The notes: a model not told the origin generated them from the sequence alone. Positions 1 to 7,780 are shown, counted from the stretch's first letter. The stretch: 25,960 bases of DNA from Pelotomaculum sp. UBA1371 (GCA_002305915.1 DBRJ01000057.1:29792-55751), one strand, 5' to 3'. Translations and numbers: made by a program.

Positions 1-43
1 TTCTTCCAAGGAATATTTGCACTCCCCATCTTCAATAGTCATG
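1..43 (-). pseudogene. partial duplicate of the spoVT GAF-domain coding segment, runs off the window
   Basis: Read on the minus strand from an ATG at 43, the first bases encode MTIEDGECKYSLEE. This closely matches the MIIEDGECKYSCEV stretch of the intact spoVT gene encoded around 242-283. About 34 of 42 bases agree, and the match begins at the ATG; upstream the similarity stops and an in-frame TAA occurs near 69-71. No convincing ribosome binding site precedes the ATG. It may be a fragment from a local duplication, or the start of a paralogous gene continuing outside the window. The edge prevents a decision. Confidence 0.4.
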
Positions 44-61
44 ACGGCTGTATCCAGCCGC

Positions 62-96
62 AAAAAAATTTAAGTGGCCTTTGACGAGGCCACCTT
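62..96 (-). terminator. Rho-independent terminator of spoVT
   Basis: On the minus strand, immediately after the spoVT stop codon, a GTGGCC/GGCCAC stem (88-93 with 74-79, 8-nt loop) is followed by TTAAATTTTTTT. Position and U-tract fit termination of spoVT. Confidence 0.7.
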
Positions 97-99
97 CGT

Positions 100-660
100 T
101 CACTGTTCCATTTGTTTGGCTAGAAAACCAGCCGCAGTCTCGGCTAACTTCAGCTCCATTTCACCCATCTTAACGTCGGGATCCTTGGAAGCCAGGATAA
201 CAGCCCCGATTGGGTCCCCCTCCGCAATAATCGGGGCAATCACTTCACAAGAATACTTGCACTCCCCATCCTCAATAATCATGCAATCTTTACAGAAGGG
301 ATCTTCAACCGGGCTGTTGATGACCACGGCTTTGCGTTCTTCCATAACCTTTTCAATGGCAACCCCGACCGGCCTGTTCAAAAACTCTTTTTTAGGCGCT
401 CCGGAAACAGCCACAATGGTGTCCCGGTCGGCAATGCAAGCAATATGACCCAGAGCCTCATATAAGGAATCAGCATATTCTTTAGCAAAATCCCCCAGCT
501 CACCAATTGGCGAGTACTTCTTGAGGATAACCTCACCTTCCCTGTCTACAAAAATCTCAAGGGGATCTCCTTCACGGATTCTTAGTGTTCTCCTAATTTC
601 CTTGGGGATGACAACTCTTCCCAGGTCATCAATACGGCGGACAATGCCCGTTGCTTTCAT
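100..660 (-). CDS. spoVT: Stage V sporulation protein T (AbrB-type transcriptional regulator)
   Basis: The 186-aa product has the SpoVT architecture. An N-terminal AbrB swapped-hairpin DNA-binding domain occupies residues 1-50 (MKATGIVRRIDDLGRVVIPK is the family signature start). A C-terminal GAF-like domain begins at about residue 55. In Bacillus, SpoVT acts in the forespore and tunes sigma-G-dependent genes, affecting spore coat, resistance and germination. Length is close to the 178 aa of the Bacillus protein. The GAF part contains CKDCMIIEDGECKYSC, a cysteine-rich stretch. The start is fixed by the conserved N-terminus and an upstream AAGGAGGG. It lies downstream of mfd as in Bacillus, but a foldase gene is inserted between them. 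A sigma-G-like promoter lies at 704-734. Confidence 0.95.
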   Translation of the reverse strand: MKATGIVRRIDDLGRVVIPKEIRRTLRIREGDPLEIFVDREGEVILKKYSPIGELGDFAKEYADSLYEALGHIACIADRDTIVAVSGAPKKEFLNRPVGVAIEKVMEERKAVVINSPVEDPFCKDCMIIEDGECKYSCEVIAPIIAEGDPIGAVILASKDPDVKMGEMELKLAETAAGFLAKQMEQ

Positions 661-703
661 TGATTTCCCTTCCCTCCTTTTCGGCTTTTTTCAGGGTCTA
701 TGA

Positions 704-734
704 TAGTATATATCAGGAGGGATTCAATTATTCA
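704..734 (-). promoter_or_regulatory. candidate sigma-G promoter of spoVT
   Basis: On the minus strand TGAATA (734-729) and TATACTA (710-704) are separated by 18 bp. The sigma-G consensus is roughly TGHATA-N17/18-CATACTA, so only the first base of the -10 differs. It lies about 45 bp upstream of the spoVT ATG. Bacillus spoVT is known to be sigma-G dependent, which supports the call. Confidence 0.6.
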
Positions 735-780
735 TTTTTTTCCAATCGCCTGAAAAACTTTTCAGCTTTCAACTTATTTC

Positions 781-1785
781 TTATCCGTTAGAGGAATTTC
801 CTTCATCTTCGGCAAGATTATTGACAATGTCGGCCTTGCTTTTGGCTTCCATCATAAAGCTGCTGAACCGGTTTTCTTTAGCTTCATTGGTTAATTTCTC
901 GGTTAGCTGCTGCCGGACCTCCTCGAAAGGCTGCACACCGGCAGGAATTACTTTCTCACGCTTGATCACGTGGAAACCATATTCCGTCTTGACCGGTGAA
1001 GTTGTATATTCACCGTCTTTCAGGGCATGGGACGCCCGGGCAAAAGCCTCTACGGCCTCACCCTCGGCGAAAATAAAGAGACCGCCATCTGTCCGGGTCC
1101 CGCTGTCCTCGGATTTCTCCCCGGCCAGTTCAGCGAAATCCCTGCCCTGCTTCAGCTCCGCGATGACGTCCTCAGCCAGTTTCCTGGCCTCTTCTTCCGT
1201 GTGCCGGAAAGGGTAGCCCTTATCCCCTTCGTTTATAAAGAACAGAATATGGCGCACCTGCAGCCGCTCGGGATAGCTCATCATTTCTTTATTTTCCTCG
1301 TAATACCGGCGGACTTCCTCCTCGGAGGCAACGGGCACGTCACTGGTCAGTGTGTCCTGCAGTTTCAATATATAGGCCGCTTCTTCTTCACTGACCCTGA
1401 TCTGGGACAGATAATTCCGGTATTCCTCCTCGGAAGGAAACTGAGCCTTGAACGGCTTGATTATTTCCTGGATCTGTTCCACATTCAAACTACCCAGTTT
1501 CTTGCCTTCCTGGAGCATCAGCCTGTTGTTAATCATTAGATCCAGGACGTCTTTCCGCAAAGATTCCAGCAGGGCCGTGCCCTGGTCCCCGCTAAAGTCC
1601 AGCCCCTGTTTTTCGTAAGCAGCCTTCGTTTCGTCCACAATTTCAGCCAGTTCATCGCTGTAGATTTTCTCACCGTTGACAGTGGCTGCAACTTCCCTGT
1701 CTCCCGTGTTGCCGCCGCAGCCGGCCGCCAGGGAAACTGCAAGCAGCGCCAGGGCCAGGAATACGGTCTTAATTAAATATTTCAA
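781..1785 (-). CDS. PrsA/SurA-type peptidyl-prolyl cis-trans isomerase lipoprotein
   Basis: An extracytoplasmic foldase. From the preferred TTG start at 1785 the protein begins with K-Y-L-I-K, then a hydrophobic stretch ending in a lipobox (SLAAGC), so it is predicted to be a lipid-anchored surface protein. A SurA_N/PrsA-like helical region (about residues 25-165) precedes a PpiC parvulin domain (VRHILFFI ... GGLFIFAEGEAVEAFARA ... TEYGFHVIKREK). A C-terminal helix follows, about 334 aa in all. The parvulin domain has a short insertion (NEGDKGYPFRHTEEEA) after its first strand. TTG 1785 is chosen over TTG 1800 because GGGGGG lies 7 nt ahead of it. The gene sits between mfd and spoVT, 30 bp after mfd, and probably shares its transcript. 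Which paralogue it corresponds to cannot be told. Confidence 0.88.
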   Translation of the reverse strand: MKYLIKTVFLALALLAVSLAAGCGGNTGDREVAATVNGEKIYSDELAEIVDETKAAYEKQGLDFSGDQGTALLESLRKDVLDLMINNRLMLQEGKKLGSLNVEQIQEIIKPFKAQFPSEEEYRNYLSQIRVSEEEAAYILKLQDTLTSDVPVASEEEVRRYYEENKEMMSYPERLQVRHILFFINEGDKGYPFRHTEEEARKLAEDVIAELKQGRDFAELAGEKSEDSGTRTDGGLFIFAEGEAVEAFARASHALKDGEYTTSPVKTEYGFHVIKREKVIPAGVQPFEEVRQQLTEKLTNEAKENRFSSFMMEAKSKADIVNNLAEDEGNSSNG

Positions 1786-1815
1786 ATCATAACCCCCCAA
1801 TTAAACATAAGAACA

Positions 1816-4800
1816 TTATATCTTAATTCTATGATCCGTGACAACCTCGGGGGATTCCTTGAGGGCTGCCCCGGCCCTTTTTTCCTCCCCTTTTCCCAGA
1901 ACATCCAAAAATTTTTCCAACTGGGTCAGCAGGAAGCGGCTGTCCTCCCGGCCGTCTCCCCGGCCGTCCCCCGCCAGGCGTAGTTTTATTTCAAAGTCTT
2001 CACCGGCTGCGTTGAATTTTACCCTTCGGGGATACCGGGTCGAAACATCCACCAGATCGTTTCCGGTGAGAGGGTGGCCGGGCCCAATCAGAAGACGGAA
2101 CTGTCCGGGCAGGAGGTTGATTGTTTTGACCTTGAGCTTTCCGGCCAGAACCCTGATTTTAGCCACCGCCATCAGGTTTTGCACCGGCCCGGGCGGATCT
2201 CCGAAGCGGTCCACCAGTTCCTCCTCCAATTCGCCCAGGTGGGACAGCGAGGCCAGTCCGGCAATACGCTTGTAGATTTCCACCTTCTGATTAGTATCGG
2301 GAATGTAGGTGTCGGGTATATAAGCTTCCACCGGAAGCTCAATAGTAGTTTCAATCTTTTGGGACGTTTGCTCGCCCCTGGCCTCCCGGATGGCTTCCTC
2401 CAGAAGGCGGCTGTACAGGTCGAAACCAACTGCCGCAATGTGCCCGTGCTGTTCAGCACCCAGGATGTTGCCGGCCCCCCGGATTTCCATGTCGCGCATG
2501 GCGATTTTAAAGCCCGAGCCCAGTTCCGTGAATTCACGGATTGCTGCCAGACGCTTCTCCGCAGCCTCTCCCAGCACCCTGTCCCTTTGGAAGGTGAAAT
2601 AGGCGTAAGCAAGGCGGTTGGAACGGCCGACCCTGCCCCTGAGCTGGTAAAGCTGGGCCAGGCCCATCATCCCAGCCTCCTTGACGATGAGAGTATTGAC
2701 ATTGGGGATATCCAAACCGTTTTCAATAATGGTGGTGCAAACCAGCACATCGTACTCCCGGTTCATGAAGTCCAGCATCACCTGTTCCAATTCATCCTCC
2801 CGGACCTGGCCGTGGGCCACCGCAATTCTGGCCTCCGGAACCAGTTCCTGAAGCCACAGCGCCACCCGTTCCATATCCGCGATCCGGTTGTAAACGAAAA
2901 AAACCTGCCCGTCCCGGCCCAATTCCCTGCGGATTGCCTCCTGGATCAGGACCGGGTCCTCTTCGAGGACGTAGGTCTGGACAGGATAGCGGTCTTCCGG
3001 GGGCGTTTCCAGGATGCTGCTGTCGCGCATACCCACCAGGGACATGTGCAGGGTGCGGGGAATGGGAGTGGCGGTGAGGGTCAGAACGTCCACGTTTTTG
3101 CGCAGGAGCTTCAGCCGCTCTTTATGAGCCACCCCGAAGCGCTGTTCCTCGTCCACAATTAAAAGTCCCAGATCTTTAAAACGCACGTCCTCCTGAAGCA
3201 GGCGGTGGGTGCCGATAACTATGTCCACAGTCCCCCGGAGAAGCTCCTTCAGCACTTTCCGCTGCTCCCCGGGGGTCCGGAACCGGCTTAAGACCTCCAC
3301 ACTGACGGGGTAGCCGGTGAGCCTTTCCCTGAAGGTATTAAAGTGCTGCTGGGCCAGAATTGTCGTGGGCGCCAGCAAGGCCACCTGCTTTCCGTCCACC
3401 ACCGCTTTAAAGGCAGCCCTTAAAGCCACCTCTGTTTTACCGTAGCCAACATCCCCGCACAAAAGCCGGTCCATGGGCCTGGGGCGTTCCATATCGGCTT
3501 TAATTTCCTCCACGGCGCGAAGCTGGTCGGGTGTTTCTTCATAGGGAAAAGAGTCTTCAAACTCCTGCTGCCAGACGGTGTCCTTGCTGAAAGCGTTGCC
3601 GGTCATGGTCTCCCTGGCGGCGTACAGTTCAAGCAACTCCCGGGCCATTTCCCGGACTGCTTCGCGCACCCTTCCCTTGGCCTTGGACCACTCCGCGCCA
3701 CCAAGGCGGGACAGCCGCGGCGCCTCACCCTCACCGCCCAGGTATTTCTGGATCAAGCCCACCTGATCAACGGGAACGTAAAGTTTATCTTCCCCGGCGA
3801 ACTTCAGCAGCAGGTACTCTTTCCGGATCCCCTCGAGGGTCAGGGGAACCACCCCGAGATAACGACCGATACCGTGGTTAACGTGGACAACGTAATCACC
3901 AGCTTTGATCTCCACAAAGGGGGCCAGCCGGTCAGTCCGTTTCCACTTCCTCCGGGGTCTTTTACGCCGGCCGTACAAATCCGGCTCGGCAATTACCACC
4001 AGCCTGCAGCCGGGCAGCTCAAAACCGCTTCCCAGGTTGCCCGTGGTGATAACCACGTTTCCTGCCCGGACGTGGCCTTCCAGGGCTCCGGCATAAAAAG
4101 CGTCAACCTTTTCATCCTGCAAGGCGGAGAGAAGCTGTTGGGCCCGCTGGTAGCTGCTGACCAGGATAATTACCGCATTACCGGCCAGGCGCCAGTGGTG
4201 AACTTCTTCTGCCAGCATTTTCAAGTTGCCCAGAAAATTGGGTATTGTCTTTCCGGCAAAATGGACCTTGTTCTGAACCCTGGCCGGCTGCGGCTGACGC
4301 CCCAACAAGGAAATATAGATGCCGCGCCGCCCGGCCAGGGCTTCTTCAAGCCGGTTCCACTCCACCCAGGCCTGGTACTGGGAAGGTAGAACACTGCCCT
4401 TGGCCAGCAGTTCCGCGTAGGTATCCGCCCGCTCCCGCTGGACGGAAGCGGCTATCTCCCTTAACCTGGCCGGTTCATCCACAAAAACAGGCGCCCCGGC
4501 CGGAAGATAATCCACAAGGGTAACTACCTCTTTATAAAAATAGGGAAGGAAATGTTCGATGCCGGCAAAACTACCGTCCGCGCTCTCCAGCACTTTCCCG
4601 AACTTTTCTCTAAGCTGCCGGACGGCTCCGCTGTCACCGGACCGGGTCAACTTGCGCTCCTGTTCCCAGTACTCTTTTTTCAAAAGCATCCAGGCAGCCT
4701 CCCGGGCGCCCGGGCTGACCACCAGTTCCCTGGCGGGATAGATGACCAGGGAGGCTGCCTTTTCCTCCGTCCGCTGAGTCGAAATGTTGAAGCGGCGGAT

Positions 4801-5412
4801 GGAGTCCACCTCGTCATCGAAGAATTCCAGGCGGGAGGGTCTGTGAGCGGTCATGGGGAAAACATCCAGAATACCTCCCCGGAGGGCATACTGCCCCCTT
4901 CCCTCAACCAAATCCACTCGCTCGTAGCCCAGGTCCGGCAGTAGGTTCAGGAGCTTATCGAGGTCCACCCTGTCGCCCACAGCCAGATTGACAGCCTCCG
5001 CACAAAAAAGTTCCGGGGGTGCCAGCCGTCTCAGAATAGCCTCAACCGGGGCAACAACTATCAAGCGTTCTCCCCTGGCCAGACCTTCCAGCACCTGCAG
5101 GCGCTGAGCCACCAGCTCTTTACTCTGGGCTAGAACCTGGTAGGGCAAAAGCTGCAGGACCGGGAACTGCCGTACTGCAATACCGGGCAAGAGCTCGATC
5201 AGTTCTTCCGCTATAATCCCTGCGTCCCTCTCCCCGGGGGTCACAACCAGCAGCGGCAGCGGTTTCACCTTTTCGGCCAACCCGGCCAGCAGGTAGCTCT
5301 TCAGGGAACCGGAAAGACCGGTCACCAACTGGCGCGTATAATTGTTTTCCAGCCCCCGGACCAGGCTTTGAAACCCGGGTGCGGACTGAAGCGGTTTGAG
5401 CATACCGCGCAT
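1816..5412 (-). CDS. mfd: Transcription-repair coupling factor Mfd
   Basis: A 1198-aa SF2 DNA translocase that removes stalled RNA polymerase from lesions and recruits UvrA. Domain order matches Mfd. The UvrB-homologous N-terminal module (residues 1-350) includes SLKSYLLAGLAEK and LRGGILDVFP. The RNA-polymerase-interacting domain contains GDYVVHVNHGIGRYLGV. The RecG-like helicase core has Walker A GDVGYGKTEVA, Walker B DEEQRFG, motif III TLTATPIPRTLHMS and motif VI QLRGRVGRS. A C-terminal TRCF/D7 domain follows. Length is normal for the family. The ATG at 5412 has GGAGGG 7 nt upstream. The gene follows fin as in Bacillus, but a terminator lies only 25-60 bp ahead of its start. Confidence 0.98.
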   Translation of the reverse strand: MRGMLKPLQSAPGFQSLVRGLENNYTRQLVTGLSGSLKSYLLAGLAEKVKPLPLLVVTPGERDAGIIAEELIELLPGIAVRQFPVLQLLPYQVLAQSKELVAQRLQVLEGLARGERLIVVAPVEAILRRLAPPELFCAEAVNLAVGDRVDLDKLLNLLPDLGYERVDLVEGRGQYALRGGILDVFPMTAHRPSRLEFFDDEVDSIRRFNISTQRTEEKAASLVIYPARELVVSPGAREAAWMLLKKEYWEQERKLTRSGDSGAVRQLREKFGKVLESADGSFAGIEHFLPYFYKEVVTLVDYLPAGAPVFVDEPARLREIAASVQRERADTYAELLAKGSVLPSQYQAWVEWNRLEEALAGRRGIYISLLGRQPQPARVQNKVHFAGKTIPNFLGNLKMLAEEVHHWRLAGNAVIILVSSYQRAQQLLSALQDEKVDAFYAGALEGHVRAGNVVITTGNLGSGFELPGCRLVVIAEPDLYGRRKRPRRKWKRTDRLAPFVEIKAGDYVVHVNHGIGRYLGVVPLTLEGIRKEYLLLKFAGEDKLYVPVDQVGLIQKYLGGEGEAPRLSRLGGAEWSKAKGRVREAVREMARELLELYAARETMTGNAFSKDTVWQQEFEDSFPYEETPDQLRAVEEIKADMERPRPMDRLLCGDVGYGKTEVALRAAFKAVVDGKQVALLAPTTILAQQHFNTFRERLTGYPVSVEVLSRFRTPGEQRKVLKELLRGTVDIVIGTHRLLQEDVRFKDLGLLIVDEEQRFGVAHKERLKLLRKNVDVLTLTATPIPRTLHMSLVGMRDSSILETPPEDRYPVQTYVLEEDPVLIQEAIRRELGRDGQVFFVYNRIADMERVALWLQELVPEARIAVAHGQVREDELEQVMLDFMNREYDVLVCTTIIENGLDIPNVNTLIVKEAGMMGLAQLYQLRGRVGRSNRLAYAYFTFQRDRVLGEAAEKRLAAIREFTELGSGFKIAMRDMEIRGAGNILGAEQHGHIAAVGFDLYSRLLEEAIREARGEQTSQKIETTIELPVEAYIPDTYIPDTNQKVEIYKRIAGLASLSHLGELEEELVDRFGDPPGPVQNLMAVAKIRVLAGKLKVKTINLLPGQFRLLIGPGHPLTGNDLVDVSTRYPRRVKFNAAGEDFEIKLRLAGDGRGDGREDSRFLLTQLEKFLDVLGKGEEKRAGAALKESPEVVTDHRIKI

Positions 5413-5437
5413 TTAAACACCCTCCGTTTTCCATCAC

Positions 5438-5470
5438 AAAAAGAGCTTTAGCAGCGCCGGGCTAAAGCTC
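5438..5470 (-). terminator. Rho-independent terminator between fin and mfd
   Basis: A perfect 10-bp stem, GAGCTTTAGC (5470-5461) with GCTAAAGCTC (5452-5443), has an 8-nt loop and is followed on the minus strand by TTTTT. It lies just after the fin stop codon and only about 25 bp before the mfd start codon, so it either insulates mfd or acts as a partial read-through/attenuation point. Confidence 0.8.
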
Positions 5471-5500
5471 ATCAATTCCTGTTTGTTAAATCAAGCATCT

Positions 5501-5731
5501 TCAATGCAGAACCGGTCCGCTGAAGTAAGTGCTTTCCGGCCCGCCGTACAGCATTTCCCGGCAGTCGTCGCAAAGGTCGGATAAAACAACCTCTCCCTCA
5601 CCACCGTCCAAATCCATTATATCCCGCAGCCCCGAACCCGTCAAGTTTGGCGCGTTTTCCGGCAGGCCTGCCGGGAGGACCACTTCCTTAATTACGCTGT
5701 CACAGCACTCACAGACATATACCAGCTTCAA
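5501..5731 (-). CDS. fin: Anti-sigma-F factor Fin (YabK family)
   Basis: A 76-aa zinc-finger-like protein, exactly the length of Bacillus subtilis Fin. Two CxxC pairs are visible, CECC near residue 7 and CDDC near residue 54, the second in the context SDLCDDCREML, which matches the family's C-terminal CEDCQEAL-type motif. In Bacillus, Fin binds sigma-F in the forespore and helps the switch to sigma-G. Gene position, between pth and mfd, is the same as in Bacillus and makes the assignment firm despite modest sequence similarity. The TTG start at 5731 is preceded by AAAGGGTGAT. A sigma-F-like -10 lies about 35 bp upstream. The DUF2757 family name is equivalent. Confidence 0.85.
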   Translation of the reverse strand: MKLVYVCECCDSVIKEVVLPAGLPENAPNLTGSGLRDIMDLDGGEGEVVLSDLCDDCREMLYGGPESTYFSGPVLH

Positions 5732-5764
5732 AGGATCACCCTTTATTTTATTTCAGTAAAAAAA

Positions 5765-5774
5765 TATTATTCCC
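5765..5774 (-). promoter_or_regulatory. possible sigma-F/G-type -10 element upstream of fin
   Basis: The minus strand reads GGGAATAATA, which fits the sigma-F -10 consensus GGNNANAHTR at every constrained position, 34 bp ahead of the fin start. No good GYWTA -35 is seen at 14-18 bp spacing, so this is weak. Bacillus fin is sigma-F dependent, which is why it is listed. Confidence 0.3.
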
Positions 5775-5873
5775 CGGGTATTCCCGGCCCGCTTAAAGGT
5801 TCGGAGCACCAGCGATAAGCTTTCAGCCTGGTAAAGCCGGGTCCTGCCAGTTGCCTGAAAGGCATTCAAGAGC

Positions 5874-6323
5874 TTACTCTTCAGCGCCGGTTTTCGGGGC
5901 AGTTTTCAGATATCTGAACACCACATGGTTCCAGACGGCATGGCTCAGGCAGGCGGCCGCCAGGGCAGGGGCAAGGGAGCCGCAGGTCTGGAGGACAAAA
6001 ACCGTAATAAAACCAAAGACAGAATGGGTGACCACCGCCCACAGCCCGGCATAGAAACCGTTGCGGCGGCCGGAACCAAACTCCCAGGCTCCCTCTGCCA
6101 AACCGAAAACAAAATGGACGGAAAAGATATCAGCGGCAAAAAGCGCCGCCGGCACCGTCTTAGCCGCCTCTTCCACCAGGGGCGCCAGGCGAGCCGGCGT
6201 TGCGCCGGGCAGGCGGCCGAGACATTTATTCAAGTGCCAGGCCAGGCCCGCAGCGAAAAGGCCGAGCAGAACAGACCGGAGCAGGAAACCCGGGGCAGCA
6301 GTAAAGAATTCTAAAGGGCTCAC
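5874..6323 (-). CDS. Small PrsW-like (M82/Abi-superfamily-like) integral membrane protein
   Basis: A 149-aa hydrophobic protein with about four membrane segments. The residues that can be aligned to PrsW-type intramembrane proteases are E51-E52-A-A-K55, then FGLAEGAWEF around residue 77, H100 (THSVFGF), and H128-A-V-W-N132. PrsW has the motifs EExxK, an E-rich second motif and a final H, but it is usually over 200 aa, so this is a minimal or degenerate form. PrsW cleaves anti-sigma factors in Bacillus; no such activity can be claimed here. The GTG start overlaps the pth TGA stop (GTGA), so translation is probably coupled to pth. It is absent from the Bacillus order at this point. Confidence 0.6.
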   Translation of the reverse strand: MSPLEFFTAAPGFLLRSVLLGLFAAGLAWHLNKCLGRLPGATPARLAPLVEEAAKTVPAALFAADIFSVHFVFGLAEGAWEFGSGRRNGFYAGLWAVVTHSVFGFITVFVLQTCGSLAPALAAACLSHAVWNHVVFRYLKTAPKTGAEE

Positions 6324-6886
6324 CTTCTGTTATACCGGTTCATGGCCTGCTCCAGGCTGTCCCGCACCACACAGAGCGCCGCCTCCGCCGCCAGCTTCAG
6401 GGCTTCCTCCATTTCTTCGGCCTCGCCGGACCCGATGCGGCCTAAAACATAATCCACACTATCGATACAGGCACCGGCGGGCCTGCCGATGCCTATCCGG
6501 ATCCTGGGAAAGTTTTCTGTGCCCAGGCTGCGGATAATGGAGAGCATCCCTTTGTGGCCCCCGGACCCGCCACCGGGACGCAGGCGCAGTTTACCGGCAG
6601 GAAGGTCCAGATCATCGTAAATGACAATCAAATCGGCGGCGGAAAGCTTGTACCAATTCAACAACGCGTTCACAGCCTCCCCGCTCAGGTTCATGTAGGT
6701 TTGAGGTTTGATCAGGATAACCTTCTCCCCGTTTACCTGCCCCTGACCCGTGAGTGCTTTAAACATTTTCTTGCCCACAGCAACCCCCATGATCTTCGCC
6801 AGCCGGTCAATCACCATAAAGCCCACGTTATGCCTCGTTCCGGCATATTCCCTGCCCGGATTACCGAGGCCTGCAATCAGTTTCAT
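6320..6886 (-). CDS. pth: Peptidyl-tRNA hydrolase
   Basis: A 188-aa cytosolic enzyme that cleaves the ester bond of peptidyl-tRNAs released from ribosomes (spoVC in Bacillus). Family signatures are intact: GLGNPGREYAGTRHNVGF with the catalytic histidine, QTYMNLSG, the catalytic aspartate in IYDDLDLPAGKLRLR, and GSGGHKGM for tRNA binding. Length is typical. The ATG is preceded by GGAGGTG with 6-nt spacing. It lies downstream of rplY (157-bp gap) as in Bacillus and overlaps the following PrsW-like gene by 4 nt. Confidence 0.97.
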   Translation of the reverse strand: MKLIAGLGNPGREYAGTRHNVGFMVIDRLAKIMGVAVGKKMFKALTGQGQVNGEKVILIKPQTYMNLSGEAVNALLNWYKLSAADLIVIYDDLDLPAGKLRLRPGGGSGGHKGMLSIIRSLGTENFPRIRIGIGRPAGACIDSVDYVLGRIGSGEAEEMEEALKLAAEAALCVVRDSLEQAMNRYNRR

Positions 6887-7043
6887 CTAAGGCACCTCCG
6901 CTTTTACTCTCCCCTATTTTAATACGTCCGGATCGTTGAGAAAAGCGTTTTTCAAGGTAAGCCCCGCCGCAGGGTCAACGTGGGCATTTTACGGGCATTT
7001 TATAAGCTAATACGGATAATACCCGGACAACTCCCTCTGCCTG

Positions 7044-7670
7044 TTACAGCTCTTTGCTCCCCTCAGCCCCGGGCTCCTCCGGGGCAGGAACTTCCGCTTC
7101 AGCCTCCGGCCTTTCTGCAGCCGTCACCGTCACAACCGGAGCCGCCGGTTCTTCCAGTATTTTCACTCCTTCCGGCAGCTTCAGGTCTGCCATGGTTAGA
7201 GTATCTCCAATTTCAAGGCCGGATATATCCACCACCAGGGAATCCGGAATTCTGTCCGCCAGGCATTCCACTTCAACCCGGCGCGCCAGATGGGCCAGGG
7301 TTCCCCCCACGAGTACGCCGGCGGGCGTTCCTTCCAGGTGGACGGGCACAGTGGCGTGCACCCTGTCCTTTACCGATACCTGGTGAAAATCAATATGAAT
7401 CAGGTCACGCCGCACCGGATCCCTTTGAATGGCCTTGATTAGCACCTTGTATTTTTTTGTCTTACCGTTTTCTTTAACTTTCATGCTGATCAAGGCATTG
7501 CTCCCGGACTCGTTTATGATCTTTTTGATTTGAACAGCATCCACCGCGATGGCAACATTGCCTACGTTTTTTCCGTAAACAACGGCCGGAACCATTCCGC
7601 TTTTTCTGAGGTGGTGCTTATTGCTGCTGGTTTTTTCCGATCTCGCCAGGGCTATTAATTCATGCTCCAT
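7044..7670 (-). CDS. rplY: Large ribosomal subunit protein bL25 (Ctc/TL5 type)
   Basis: A 208-aa two-domain L25 that binds 5S rRNA. The N-terminal L25 domain (residues 1-92) contains LRKSGMVPAVVYGKNVG. The TL5/Ctc C-terminal beta domain (about 95-185) contains VHLEGTPAGVLVGGTL and DSLVVDISGLEIGDTL. An acidic tail follows (PEAEAEVPAPEEP). In Bacillus the orthologue ctc is a general stress gene. The ATG start is weakly supported, since a purine-rich AAAGGGGG lies somewhat far upstream (about 12 nt). The prs-ctc junction found in Bacillus is interrupted here by about 8 kb of other genes. Confidence 0.95.
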   Translation of the reverse strand: MEHELIALARSEKTSSNKHHLRKSGMVPAVVYGKNVGNVAIAVDAVQIKKIINESGSNALISMKVKENGKTKKYKVLIKAIQRDPVRRDLIHIDFHQVSVKDRVHATVPVHLEGTPAGVLVGGTLAHLARRVEVECLADRIPDSLVVDISGLEIGDTLTMADLKLPEGVKILEEPAAPVVTVTAAERPEAEAEVPAPEEPGAEGSKEL

Positions 7671-7695
7671 ATTGACCCGTAACCCCCTTTTGTCC

Positions 7696-7705
7696 TATTA
7701 TTCCC
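7696..7705 (-). promoter_or_regulatory. possible -10 element upstream of rplY, identical to that upstream of fin
   Basis: The minus strand reads GGGAATAATA, the same decamer as at 5765-5774, 26 bp upstream of the rplY start. It fits a sigma-F/G -10, and its first six bases are one change from the sigma-B -10 GGGTAT. No matching -35 was found, so the sigma factor is undetermined. Confidence 0.25.
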
Positions 7706-7732
7706 TTTATTTGTCATAATCATTCCAGCCCG

Positions 7733-7762
7733 GGAATATGAATTAGCTAAGAATCATATAGT
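7733..7762 (+). promoter_or_regulatory. candidate sigma-E promoter of the PRC-barrel gene
   Basis: GGAATATG (7733-7740) and CATATAGT (7755-7762) are 14 bp apart, resembling the sigma-E consensus GKMATATT-N13-15-CATACAMT. The Shine-Dalgarno GGGGGG begins only 5 bp after the -10, making the leader very short, which lowers confidence. Confidence 0.33.
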
Positions 7763-7780
7763 TGCAGGGGGGCTCTTAAA

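Noticed and set aside
735..780. Hairpin CTGAAAA/TTTTCAG after the prsA-like gene as a terminator
   Set aside because: The arms are nearly adjacent, leaving no real loop, and there is no clean U-tract after it on the minus strand.
2074..3162. 362-codon plus-strand open frame opposite mfd
   Set aside because: It lies entirely antisense to the helicase core of mfd and has no recognisable motifs; it is a composition artefact of a GC-rich coding strand.
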